Assembly (NCBI GenBank): GCA_037957365.1
Contig: JARHVA010007808.1
Location: 62,001 to 126,000 of the forward strand
Length of the DNA stretch: 64,000 bases
Reading direction: 5' to 3'
Source: Torreya grandis
Taxonomy: Eukaryota; Streptophyta; Pinopsida; Cupressales; Taxaceae
Shown: in pieces, positions 48,824 through 60,960 of the stretch
Position numbering within the stretch: position 1 is the stretch's first letter
How the letters are laid out: each line of letters opens with the position of its first letter
The notes under the pieces: model-generated
Seen by the model: only the letters and a program-made list of their open reading frames with translations
Told to the model about the DNA's origin: nothing
The model's database searches: none
Program-made: the position numbers and the translations under genes

Positions 48824-49004
48824 TTGTTCTATCTACCCATAGTGCATACTTCAATAATAAATTCCACTATATGGGTTTGTTCTATTTTGATTTGTTGATG
48901 GAATCTATTAGATTCTTGTTAGTGGACTCATCTAATTTATTCCCTTGGGGATAATAATTTGATGAAAACTTGATTGGAATATAGTTATCATGGTAATTTT
49001 TATC
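48824..49004 (-). pseudogene. Integrase core fragment of element D
   Basis: On the minus strand: YYPQGNKLDESTNKNLIDS, then NLLLKYALWVDR, matching the end of the gypsy integrase catalytic core (the Glu-containing motif, here DESTNKN) and the LWADR motif. Alignment with 4797-4945 of element A is visible in DNA as well. The rest of the core would lie beyond element E. Confidence 0.82.
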
Positions 49005-52000
49005 CAAATTTGGCTACAATAAGATAGGGTCAAAAAATTCTTCCCTTTTCAATGCTTATTATCATATTTTAAGTTAATTTTGATAAGTTTAACATAATAT
49101 CCATTTTGATCCTATGCTTCTCTAAGTCATTTTATGTCATGCTTCAATATGGTTCAAGTGGTGTTATGTATTTAAGGTATCTTTTAAATACATATTTCAT
49201 GTTTAAAATTCGTATCATACCCCGTATAGTCCATACAAGTACCTAAATAAGTTTCATGTTGTACCTAAGGTCATTACATCATTATTAAACCCTTCTATAG
49301 GTTATTAACTTGTGTAAAATTATCAAAAAGTCACTTTAATACCTAAAAATGGTGATAAACATGTATAAAAGTGTCTTGAAATTAATTATTAATAATTATA
49401 TAATGGTAAGTTTTTAGGTAATTCATGACAAGTAAGTTTTAAAAAGTTAAAAGATAGTTACAAGTGATTTTCAATACTTAGAGAGGCTTAATATGCACTT
49501 GTATGGACCAAGAAGACTTAATTTCAATAAAAATTAATTTAATAGTATCCTTCATCTCCCTCAATCCAAATAAATGATTTTAATGTATGTAAAGGTTCAT
49601 AAAATGCAAAAAATGCTTTTTCTCTTCCATTGTTCCCTTGGCAAGATCACAAAGGCAATTTTCGTGTTCTCATTCCATATAGTAAAGTGAGAGTTGTGAC
49701 CTAATATTTTTTAAAAATGATGGGGTCCTGACATCCTTAAAATATATGACCATATTTTTCATATTATTTTCCCCTCCTTTATGAAAAATCATTATGAAGG
49801 GTGGTCTTAAACCCTACATAAATGCCACATGCTCACTTTTCTCAAAGGAATGGAATTTTTAGGATGGTTAAATGTGTGAGAGAAATAAATATGATATAGG
49901 GTACATATTTAGGCACATCACATGCTTTTAAAATCTTACTTGGAATGTGTAACCTTAAGAGGATAAGAAATCTCCATTTGTACGTATTTTTCAAGTTTGA
50001 TGTCATCATCTCTTGAGTGTTTTGAGGTTTTAAAAAGTTGAAGGAATGTGTATGAATTTATACCACCATATTTTAAATTTATTAAATTCAAGTATAGGTA
50101 TATAAATGTTTTCATTTCACACTCCAACACTACCTTATCCAAACATGTAATGGTTTTGTTCTTTTAGACTGTATATATGACTCCAATCACAGAGGTGAAT
50201 TAAAAGGTATAAATGTTCATTTTTAGTGTTATATGAGGATAATTTAAACATAAAATAATCCATAAAATAATTTAATTCTAATTTCATCTATTCTTAAGTA
50301 CAATAATGCCTAAACCTGAGGCTTTTCCCATAATTGAGATCAATTTGCATACACATGTTTGACCACTAAAGCATTTATTTAATGGGGAAAATGGAGGAAA
50401 CCAATATTGAGTAGTGTTTTAATTTGAATTAAAAGGTAATATAATATCTCATTAAAGTGTCAATTTCACTATCAACTTAATAATTTAAGCTTATTTCCAT
50501 CCTAAGCTACATACTGCATAGAAACTAACCTATACAATTAGGATCAAAAGAAGTGACAAATATTACATTACAAATGTGTTTTGAAGGACAAAACCTCATG
50601 AAATATATTATGATACATAAATTTTTTGTCATCAGTACTAAAAGAGGCAAAGATAAATGTTTTAAGGGTTTAAAAAGTAGAAAATGCAGACTTACAGGTC
50701 TGTAGCCCTCTAGGTCTCATTTTCACATCAAAAGCAATGAGTTGAACAATAAAATATGAATTTAAAGAGACTTGATATGTGTGGAAGATTAATGAAGGTA
50801 TTTTATAAGTGTGTAAAAGTCATGAAGAGGATAAATTATGTCAATAAAAACCTTTTCTAAGCCTTAATAGTTAGGGGACTCAAATAGAGACCTACATGTT
50901 TGTTTGAAGACAAACTTAAAGAAGGGATTTTATAAGGTGATTAAGAGGGTTAATGAATATTAAAATATATGTAATATAATTTATGATATTATTAAAAATT
51001 ATTAAGGTAAATAGTGAAAATGAAAAGACAAAATAGGGGACTGAGAATTAAAAGTCACTATCATGTCTAGAACCCTCAATGGGCCTGTCATAATAATGGA
51101 AGTCAAGATTTGAATATAATTGGCCTAAAAATTAAATGAAAATAATATTAAAACATATATAAATATTATTAAAATATTTTTTATATGGTTATGAATAAAA
51201 TATTTTAGTTTTCAAGGAATTTTGTACACAAAACCTCACTTTTAGCTTCTCACACTGTATACTGCCCTGAGGGGTCATTTTTGAGTGATTAGAATTCATT
51301 GAAGGTGTTGTATGATGGATAAATATAATTTTAGGTGATGTTATGAATAAATTACCTCAAATATTTTTAATTGGTTCGATATTTTAATCACATACTTGTA
51401 TGAATGATCTCTAAGAGATTAAACCACTTCAAACCTTGTCTTAACCTTGTGAAGAGCTCAAGAGAGGAACATAGTTTTTCTTGGAACATAGAGAAGGTTT
51501 TACACGGGACCAAATGGTGTTGGTATATTTTTTATTCACCTTAATACTTATATCTTTTGGAATTAGGAGAGATAAAGAGGACCTATCCTCTATGAACCAT
51601 TGTTAAGACTACATCACATCTAAAACCCTCTTAAACCCCTTATAGTAACCCAATGAGAGAGATATTCACTAAAATGTCTTAAAATGAATTTTTTTACCTT
51701 TAAATTAATATTATGACCTTAATATGTCTTATTTTCACCTGAATATGCTATTTTTTGGCATGTGCCAAAATTACATTGTATAGAATTACCCAAAATGCAT
51801 GGTTTTAGGTATATTTTTGAGTATGTAGGGCAAGGAATAACTTCATCAAGTATAAAGGAATATTAAGGTATGGTATAGATTAAATTATCATAAAAAAAAC
51901 TTTTAAAGTCTATTAAGGTGACTTATAATCCATTTAAGTCACTAGGTTGGGTCAAGAAAGGAGAAAATGCATTATTTGCTAACCAAGAAGCCTAAGTACA

Positions 52001-53430
52001 GACCTATTTAATGTTCTTAGAATGTTTTTTCTCAAGATATAAAATTTTTACATGGTAATAAAAACATTACCATGTCATTATAAATCTTTTTAAATTGTAA
52101 ATTTCATGAAAAACACTTCAAATGCCTCTCAAGCCTATACAAGCACCTAGACTAGGGTTTTTAGCCATTTCATGGTTCACCCATTACTATAGGGTGTTAG
52201 GTCCTCAAAGTTGTCATATATCATGTTCATGGTGTGGGTAAATTGAATTGAAAAATTTTACTAAGTTTCACATGTGTGGGATTAAATTAGATCTAAAATT
52301 AAATTTATAGGCCTATAGGCCTACTTACAGAGAAAAATAGGCTAATAAGTACACTTACACTCAGAGTTGGGTCATGAAATTTGGAATGGAGATGTAAGGG
52401 ATTAATAATTACTCAAATACATGATATTTTCAAAATATCATCCTTAAATTATGCTACACAAGGAGCTTTGTATGTTTTCAAGGCTACAAGGAATTGAGAG
52501 AAAATGCAAGCTTTGAGAGCAAAATGAGGTCTTGATAAGTGTTTTATGGACCCAAATGAATTGTTTTAGGTATATTATAACTGAGATATTCCATCCATGA
52601 AGGTATATTGTAATTATAAATATTAAATCAATATTTTATCAATTTGGGAAAGATAGGCATAGTAACACAAATTAGGCTTCAAGACACCTAAGAGTTGTAA
52701 TCATCATTGAAATGTCAATTTGAGTATATTCTAAACTAATGCAAGGTATCAAGAATATGGGAAAAAGGTGACTCAATATGACTTGATGGTGAATAGTGCC
52801 ACTTTTCACCTTCTAATCTAAGAGTAGGGTAGTTTTGAAGAACAAGATCAAGGTGTTAAGCAAAGTATGAAACTCCTACACCATTTATAAGAGGAAAGCA
52901 TATTCAAAAAATTAACACATGTTTGAACACCTCATGTGACTATTCCATAAATCCTTTATTTTTTTTAAATTCCTATTTCATGAAGCACACTTTTCAATTC
53001 CTCTCTTTTATGCCAATTTCTCTCTCTCCTCTCCTCTTTATCTATAAATACAATCTTGTTAGGCTTTATATGGACCCCTTTGCTAAGTATGGTGAATCCC
53101 TGCTAAAATTAACACTTGTACTATGACTTTAAATAATGAATGAAGTTGATTCTTACCTCAGCACATGTTTTTAACTAGTGTACTATTGTGATGGTTGATG
53201 ATTTCTAGTAGTAGTCATTGTACTATCTCTCATTTATCATTTATAACCCATGTACAAATGGATTGTCTTATTGTCAGTCACATGGTGAGTTTAATATAGA
53301 TTTGATAGATTTAATGTGTATTTTCAGTCACTAGTGAATTTTTATACCTCTTGACTAACCCTCTCATTCAATTCATTCTTAAAGACCTCCATGTTGAAGC
53401 ATCCATGCTTGAAAGTACTTGTTTTGGTAA
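49005..53430 (+). repeat. 5' LTR of element E (very long, right edge approximate)
   Basis: This is about 4.4 kb without coding motifs. The left edge is set by homology to 56292-56503 and by the end of element D. The right edge is only an estimate, placed after the promoter and a polyadenylation-like stretch (AATAATGAATGAAG at 53131). GGTAAGTG at about 53430 could be a splice donor. Within it, phrases around TACAGGTCTGTAGCCCTCTAGG and ACACTGTATACTGCCCTGAGGGG near 50690 and 51255 recall each other. Confidence 0.5.
52998..53052 (+). promoter_or_regulatory. Core promoter in LTR of element E
   Basis: A pyrimidine patch (TCTCTCTCCTCTCCTCTT, 53021-53038) is directly followed by TATCTATAAATACA at 53039-53052. 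A pyrimidine patch plus TATA box is a common plant core promoter layout. Transcription would run rightward into the ORF. Confidence 0.6.
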
Positions 53431-55962
53431 GTGTATTAGATTTTAGCCTTATATTTGTTTTTAAGTTCATGATAGTCAAGTGGAGGGTGTTTTTTTTTGT
53501 ATCACCTCATTAGATAGGTTTATTTTATGTATTTTATCCCCATTCCTTGTTATAAGATATAATAGTTTTGGCATGCATGATGGGATAATATTGACATCAA
53601 TTGAAGGAATTTTTGGTGTTATCCTTCAATACATCAGCCTTTTTAAGGAAACAAATAAAGAATCAATTATGACTCTAAATGAATCTCGACTAGTATAGGT
53701 AGTCTATATTCCTAAAAAATAGAAAATTATTATTTATAATCATGTCTATGATCAACATGATTTTTGTGTACCTTCCTATCAATCTTGTTAAGTTAATGGT
53801 TTTTGTGGTTTCTCCTCATGTAGCCCTTAAATAGTTACTTTTCAAGTTTATCAACAACCCACCTATCTCTCCAATCAACCTTATCAAACCTATACTACTC
53901 CTTCTTCACTCTTAATCACCTTTAAACAAGTTGTACTAAACCTTATAAAGTAGATGATAAGTACTGATATAGAATTAGAACATGGTGTAGCTTCTCCCAT
54001 CTATCCTATTTAAGAATTTAAAGATATCTTTCAAGGCTTTTGGAATATTTTGGGCAAGTGTTGAGATTGGAGATCATCCAATCAATGAGAAATTATAGGT
54101 TAAGTAGTTGATACACTTAGTGGAAGAAAAGCTAATTAGATGAGATCATGAGAAAACCCAACTCAATTAGTCTTATATACCTCTTCCTATCCCAAGTAAA
54201 CCTTATTCTCTTCCAAATATCCTGCAAGCTATAATACAAGATAAAATGAAGTTTAATTAACCTCTTAATGAGTCCACTAGTTCTATAATCCTAAGTTGGA
54301 GAAATTTTATTCCTCAAGAGAAACCTATGTCTACCCCAATTCCATTTTCTCTTCCTCAAAATCCAAAGACTATTCCACCTTAAAGGCCTTCTTGGACCAT
54401 TAATCTTGATTTTGTCATGCCTATCCTAGAAAATGAATCTTCTCCTATTCCTATCAAAAATCAAGAGAGATAAGAAATTGTAAGAGCTAAACAAAAAGGT
54501 CTTATAATGTAGAAGGAGGTTATTCATATGCAATATCAAGAGAGAGAGGAATAATGTTCGAGGTCAAGTCAAGAGAGTCTTCAACCCTATCAAATCCTTC
54601 ATCTAATGTTCATGTTGTAGTTGTTCAAGAAGCATAAAATCAACCTAATTCACCCAAAATACCAAGTTAGAAGGATAATTTAGTAGGTTTAAATCAAGGT
54701 AATAAATATTTTTTATCTCTCACCCTTTATTTTTTTGAATGAGAATCAAGTAAATTGAGGAAAGAAGATGAATAATCAATTGAGAAGGAGAACTTGTTAA
54801 GAAAACATGATGATGTGGTTGTCTTGGAGAGGTAAGATGTTGTAATTGTAGGTGAATTTTAAGAGTGTGATTAAGAAAGTAATTATAGTGATAATGAATA
54901 ATAAATCATCATTAACACTCCCCTTGGTATATAAGAACACCAATCATATTTCAAGAATGAGCATGAGCCTCTACCTTTCATTCAATAGTTGGACAACCCT
55001 CTAGAGGTCACAAATGACTAAGTGGATTAGCTTGATTGGTATGGTTATGAGGTGGATGAAGAAAAAGACACGTTAGTTTTGATATAGAAATAAAAGCATG
55101 AGATGCTATATCTCCAATGGGTAGATGAACATCCATTCTTCATGGAGGAGGAGGAATATTAGTCTAGTATTGAAGAAGAAATCTTACAACCTTATCATGA
55201 GCCTAATCAAGCATGTGAATTATTTGATCATCATGTTGTCTCTAAATAAAATGTTAGGGTTACTATTGAAATTAATATGCTTTCAAATACTAAAAAAGAT
55301 GATATCTTTTGGGAAGAATTAGAAATGCTTTATTCTAATCTAGATGGTGAACTTATATCCCATAAAGAAAATGTCAATTAACTATCATTTATCAATAAAA
55401 CTGGTCAAAATATGTATGATAAAGATATTGAGAATAATATCATGGTTGAAGATATTTTTTAACCTTGTGAGAAAGTATAAGAAGGTTTTGAATACTTGTG
55501 TAAATCATAATTAGACATGTTCAATGAGTTTGAGGAGTTTGTTAAGATAAGACCATAAGAGGAAGTTATTGATGATGTGGAAATATATGATGAGTATGAC
55601 ATTATTCAAGATGAGAAAAAGGAAATTATGTCATATGGTCAAGAAGAAAGTGATCTTGAATATTTCCTTGATGATATGGCTAACATTCTCTTTTAAAATG
55701 ATAGCTCTCCAAGTGAAGGTTTTCAAGAGATCAAGGAGTAACCTATTGATGAATTAAGAGTGGTATTTTTTAATCCAATTATCCCAACTTGGTGTGAGTT
55801 TGAATTTTTTCTTGACTCACATAGTAAAATCATGGACATGGGAGTAAATCCAAAAGGTCTGATTGTTGGCCATGGAGATCTTGAGAGCATGTCAATCATG
55901 TTGGCAAACAAGAAAAATGATCTATCAAATAATATAGTCAAAATGCAATTTATTCCATAATA
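53431..55962 (+). pseudogene. Unrecognised ORF of element E (decayed)
   Basis: A degraded reading frame of about 800 codons runs on the plus strand. The first part (53640-53900) is Gln/Pro/Tyr-rich, with VYQQPTYLSNQPYQTYT. The middle is acidic, for example DEEKDTLVLI, DVEIYDEYDIIQDEKKEI and EESDLEYFLDD (54990-55680). The C-terminus is the best preserved: PSEGFQEIKE, then VVFFNPIIPTWCEFEFFL, MGVNPKGLIVGHGDLESM and NNIVKMQFIP with a stop at 55958-55960. I know no family with this ending. Stops are mostly TAG and TAA at Gln- and Trp-like places. The minus-strand frame at 55941-55723 is a shadow. Confidence 0.55.
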
Positions 55963-56291
55963 TGTATCATTTAATTAGGTGAATAATATAAGAATATTTC
56001 CATTTGATCATGGAGGAATAAGGTATGTGAGTTAGTTTTATATAGTAGTCTTTGCTTTGTTTTCCCTTAATGCCTTGGCACAAGTGTGTGTTATCTTATG
56101 TATTTTTCTTTGTGTGTTGTTATTATCTTGTGTGTGTTTATAGGTCAATTAAATTGTATTATTTTTTTTAAAGGTAAATTTAGGTCTACATTTGAGTGAG
56201 ATATTACTCCATTACCCAATGGATGGACTAGGCAACCAGTCTAGTATGATTAGCAAACAAGCATCCTTCAGAGACCGCCAAAGATGTTAAC
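55963..56291 (+). other. 3' untranslated region of element E
   Basis: This contains GTGT-rich sequence and then a stretch with AGAGACCGCCAAAGATGTTAA just before the 3' LTR. No clean polypurine tract remains. Confidence 0.45.
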
Positions 56292-56503
56292 CAAATTTGG
56301 ATACCATAGTATAGGGTCATAAAATTATTCCATTTGTAATTATTATTAGCATAATTTAAGTTAATTTTGATAATTTTAAGGTAATATACATTTTGATCCT
56401 ATTCTTGTCTAAGTCATTTTATGTCATGCTTCAATATGGTTCAAATGGTATTAGGGGTTTAAGGTACCTTGTCAAGATATATGTCATGTGTCAAATTCAT
56501 GTA
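56292..56503 (+). repeat. Start of 3' LTR of element E
   Basis: Direct repeat of 49005-49225. Homology ends near 56503, within CATGTATATTGG, where the LTR of element F is thought to begin. The rest of this LTR should lie beyond the window. Confidence 0.7.
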
Positions 56504-57650
56504 TATTGGACCCCTAACCCATTAATTAGAGTATTTTCACCAATTCAACATCCACCTAGTTATGAGGTGATCATTTTGTGTAGTGGTTATCCTTTGATCA
56601 TTTTATACCTAGTTGGAGCTTGCAGTGCATACCTTATGCCAACTAGCTGGTGGCTAACTATCTCTTAGATATTTAGGGCATCTTTGATGATTTAAGGAAA
56701 GGTGATAGCTATAATTCAGACTTCATAGAGTCATGGAGCTGGTCGTTATGATCATTGAGTTTTAGATTGACACTCAGTATGCACCTTCCACCCTGGCAAA
56801 GATGCTTTTGAAGGCTATTTAAGCAAATCAAGCCAAATGAAACAATTAAAGGAATAAATTATAGTGAAACTCTAGAAAATTGATCTTAAATATCTATACA
56901 CATTGATTTGATAGACATTAAAGCTTAAATATAGTATGGAAGCCACTTATCTCCTTTTTTAAGTGCCTACAGGTTCATTAGTGAGCCTCTAGGTTTTTTA
57001 GTAATGTGAATATACACTAGTTATGAACTTTTATTAATGGCAAAGACTATTCCATTAAAATGTGCTCTATTTAGTTTACTTGTATTTTCAAATTAATAAG
57101 GAAATTCATATGTAGGTAATGATATAATTTTAATGGAAATATGTTAATTATCAGTCATATAATTTTAATGGTTTGCTTCATTAATGGAGTTATTATAATG
57201 AATGGTGATGTCATTATACCTCTATATAGAGAATGAGTATAGATTTTGTGCCAAGTATTCCTATCCTTGTTAGGATTGCATGTTTAGCATGAGTAATTTG
57301 AGTGAAAGTAGCCTTTTGACACTTTAAGAACCTATATAACACTAGGCTTAGTCCATGAAGGCCTTGAACTTATGGATTTACCTAAATATTTGATTGAATT
57401 AATTAATTCCTCTAATTGAAAGCATAGTGTCATGACACAACTAACCTAATATAGGACATTGTTCCTTCTTAGTTTCTCTTCAAGTGAGTGTATGAGGCAT
57501 GTGTCTTATGTGTATTGATTTCAATGCAACCAAGTGTTAAAATTTTGAGTGTAAAGGGAGTATCCCATGCTTATGCCCAGTCAAATTAAACTAAGAGCCA
57601 ACTAAGATAACTTTATCTTTTCTAAAATATTTTGGTTATATTGTTGGGAT
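56504..57650 (+). repeat. Probable 5' LTR of element F
   Basis: Placed between the end of E homology and the start of gag. TATTGGACCCC at 56504 would be a decayed TGTTGGACCCC start. A TATA box lies at 57220. The right edge and primer site are not clear; the second LTR is outside the window. Confidence 0.5.
57220..57231 (+). promoter_or_regulatory. TATA box in LTR of element F
   Basis: CTCTATATAGAG, a self-complementary TATA box about 0.4 kb before the presumed LTR end. Placement suits the U3/R border. Confidence 0.5.
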
Positions 57651-57779
57651 CCATGTTAAATTTTGTTATTATGATGGTACAATAGAATGATGTACTAACT
57701 TTACCTCAAAAAATCAATTGTTGGTTGTAATAGGTGGAAGATAGCTTTGTGTTAAAGAATCCAACCCTCAAAGGAAAAA

Positions 57780-60030
57780 AATGAAGAAAATGGGTTCACA
57801 AAAACTTATATGATGCTTTGTATGAGGTATTTTTTAATGAGTTACCTAAGCATGTGTACCAATATTTGGATGCATATTCAACCCATAGAAGAAAAAGCTA
57901 TAGATGGAACTATGAGTGTACAAAGGAGCACATAGAGATGCTTGAGACCCTAAATGCTACTTGAACTAGAGCAGTAGCTAAATTGTGGTAAGGAGATCTA
58001 AATAGATACATACTTGAGTTCATAGTTTTAACATATTCATGCCCTAAAGAATTGGAGTATTAGTTTTTACATGACCCTAGAGGCACATTTGTGAAGAAAT
58101 TTGATGTAGAGTTCAAAAAGGTAATGGTGGATTATGGTTTTGAAACTCTATGAATGGAAGGATAAAGTCCCTTCACATATGAGCAATGTAAAGGAGGAGA
58201 AAGTGATGTGTAGGTGAGGCATAATGGAAGGGGACAAACAAACTAACACCCAAGAGATCATAAGATAGACGTATAATAAGAGATAGAACTAACTGATGGA
58301 AGATATTGAATTAGGAAGTTATAAAATAGTCTATAGTGAGTGAGAAGGGCATGGGGAAAGATCTCTTAAAATATAACAGTGTGAGAATGAGAGATATAAT
58401 GAAGTGATAAATCAAGCTCAACACTTGATAGGTGTGGAATTCACTAGGTTCCTATAGAATTTGGCGACTACAAATATGATTGACATGCCTATGCTCTTTG
58501 AACTTATAGTGAATTCTCATGCACTGGATCCCCCACTAGAATAAATTACATAAGTAATTATTGACTATATTGATGACTTAGATCTTAGATGTTTTTTAGA
58601 CTTGGATTGTAACTTTGTGATTGAATATATTATTCCATATAAGGAGGTGAGTAAAAATACCTCTAGAACATTGGGTGCTATCTCAACATAACAAAATTTA
58701 AACACAATCATACCAAATCAAATAATGTCAACAATACAAGGTGGCCAATAACCTGTAGGAAGTGTTCTAGTGCCACTAGTAAGTAACATAGTGCCAATGG
58801 CATCAATTTCACTAATAGTAGTGATGGTACTAATGCTTAACCCTATATTTGGATTTGTTATAGGACCACTACCAATATGGGAACCAAGGGACAAGAACCT
58901 CAAATACCAATTACCCCCATAGCAAATCTATAATGAAATGCCTGTGCACTTTCTATAATATTGTGATGTGGAGAATGCCATATAATATGTGTTGAAGTGT
59001 GAACTATACTGGTGCACACAAGGCATAACCAAATTATAATGTAAGGATACCTAGTTTTCCACCACTTTACTTAATTCTACCCATACCTAGGATAGAAAAT
59101 TTGATCATAATCAGGCCATCGTTTAGTATGATACCCTGAAGGATGCATTCTTAAAGGAATTTGACATTCTAGAGTTTGAATAATAGAGCATCACTGTGAT
59201 AAAAGAGATGATCCAAGGACTCTTAGAGAGTGTGAACTTTTATGATTCAAGGTTCAAAACTCACCTATTAAAGCTTCCATATGATATTCACCCTTCCCAT
59301 CATGTGTAGTGGTTAATTGCAGGGTTACTTGTGTTATTTCAAAGATCACTTTCCATGAAGACTTTTATAGACCCTTGAGAAGCACTTAAAGCTACACTCA
59401 GAGATGAGGTAATTAAAAGTTTAGATATCAAGATCAACCTATTTATGAAAGTTTATATTGCATCTATGGCCTCCCATTTTTAGAAGCTTACCACTAGTTT
59501 TTTACATGATGCTCAAAGTGGAATACAATACACTAACTATGAAGTGGAAGGCCATAATAGAACTAATTGCCGATAGAGAAATGCACACTCTTAACATTTA
59601 AGTTTTGAATTATATTGAGAGGAGCATGACATTTGAAACTATAATTTGTTACAACATAATAGCCAATTCACCACAACCATCTATTATTTATTGTAAAAAA
59701 CCTACACTCATACCACTACTGATTGTCAAGTGATTGATAAAATATGCAAAAACATGGAAAGAGGCACACGATAGGCAAAAATAGTATTTAGAGGGTAGGA
59801 TAACTAGGGTAATGAAGGATATGGTAAATATATCATAGGATTTAAAATTTAATGAGGTTTTAGAGGGAGAGGTAGAGGACATGGTGGTGGAAGTTTCCCA
59901 CGATGATCATGTTACAAGTATGGCTCAATAGAGAATTATCAATGCAAATGCCCTACACATCCCATGTACAAGTATTATAAAGGGTCCCATAAGGTTTAAT
60001 AATGCCTTGAAATATATAAAAAATTAACCC
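57780..60030 (+). pseudogene. gag of element F (decayed)
   Basis: This is the structural protein of the gypsy element. The capsid core is read at about 59120-59400: LKDAFLKEFDILEF, ITVIKEMIQGLLESVNFYDS, RFKTHLLKLPYDIHP and WLIAGLLVLFQRSLSMKTF, matching Retrotrans_gag. A knuckle-like region follows near 59905-60010 (CKYGSIENYQCKCPTHP, then YKYYKGSHKV), with several Cys changed. The N-terminal part (from 57780) is poorly readable; 58430-58690 gives AQHLIGVEFTRFL and IDYIDDLDLRCFLDLDC. Stops are frequent. Confidence 0.75.
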
Positions 60031-60579
60031 AAGGTAGACATGGTGTAGACAAAGGTGCAAAAATGATCAAGTATGAGAAAAAAGTGGAAAAATAGATCTC
60101 AAAGGCATAACCTACACACACAGAGTTAGTCAAGGTATAGGCAACTAATCATAGTGGATTAACCACTCAACTACTATCTATGTTAGTACCTAAATTATGC
60201 CTAGATTATAGGGATAAGAGTCTAAATGAGTGCATAATGACGCCTAAACCCAAAGCTTCACTATACCCAAACCCAATATGCAAGAAAGATGTGTTACAAC
60301 AAGTTATAAGTGTCATCTAAAACCTATAAGAGGAGTTCCAATTAGAATGAGACCTAGAAGCACAATTTTTTACCTCTCATAAGAAGAAAGATAGCCAAGA
60401 AACTAAAGTACAAGAATTAACTAAGATTTTACACCTCTTATAGAAGGAAGAAATGTTGTCATTATTGAATAAATTTCTCTTAGAACATGTAGGACAAAAG
60501 TAATTTGAGGTTATCACACCACACATAAAGAGGGTGGAAGAAGTTTAACATACACAAAATGTAGAATATGACCAAGAAA

Positions 60580-60960
60580 TCTTGGTGGATTCCACTACTA
60601 ATGGATGGTCTATCTATGGGTTTCTTGTAGACACAAGCACTGAGGTTAACATTTTGACCAAGATTACTTTGGAAAAAATGTGTAGGCTAGACTTGAGACC
60701 CTCCCCTCATGTACTCTTCATGGACAAAAATTCCTAGTCACAATCGATGAAAATTATGAAGAGAATAGATGTAGATATCATTGGTATCAAATTATGCACT
60801 AAATTTAAAGTAATATAGTTAGTCGAGTAGGAAAACTACACAAAACTTATATAAATGCCATGGTGTTATATAAATAATATAGATATGTACTTCAAAAGGC
60901 ACTGCATGACATTTGTGAATGGAAAGGAGAGGGTAGTTATACCCATCTAAAATTACCAAG
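60580..60960 (+). pseudogene. Aspartic protease of element F (decayed)
   Basis: The active site reads GFLVDTSTEVNILTKITLEK with Asp-Thr-Ser at 60630-60638. It is followed by LDLRPSPHVLFMDKNS, MKIMKRIDVDIIGIKLCTKF and a broken C-terminal half. Thr-Ser in place of the usual Thr/Ser-Gly may be another G-to-A change. Confidence 0.8.

Larger units (their letters stand above)
37029..49004 (-). mobile_element. Element D: A-type gypsy element, interrupted by element G
   Basis: This is a remnant of a gypsy element related to A. It comprises an LTR-like block (37029-38812), a 1.1-kb 3' region, and an integrase reading that stops at 40309 and resumes at 48824 after element G. On the right it is cut at about 49005 by the LTR of element E; on the left the LTR is cut by element B. 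DNA homology to A is clear (39960-40309 with 4440-4797, and 48824-48970 with 4797-4945). Confidence 0.8.
49005..56503 (+). mobile_element. Element E: long-LTR, non-autonomous retrotransposon
   Basis: This is delimited by a direct repeat: 49005-49225 and 56292-56503 share TTTGG-TAC, TATAGGGTCA, TTTTGATCCTAT, CTAAGTCATTTTATGTCATG and CTTCAATATGGTTCAA. The left copy continues as a long LTR with its own promoter near 53040; the right copy stops at about 56503 where element F begins. The internal 3 kb holds one decayed ORF on the plus strand that is neither gag nor pol as far as I can tell. Orientation is inferred from the TATA box and ORF. Confidence 0.65.

Noticed and set aside
55723..55941. 72-codon open frame on the minus strand
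   Set aside because: Antisense to the preserved C-terminus of the element E ORF.
53041..55960. Ordinary host gene with promoter, intron donor and ORF
   Set aside because: The region is bounded by a direct repeat and followed by an LTR copy; the ORF has many stops. It fits a retrotransposon internal region better than a gene.
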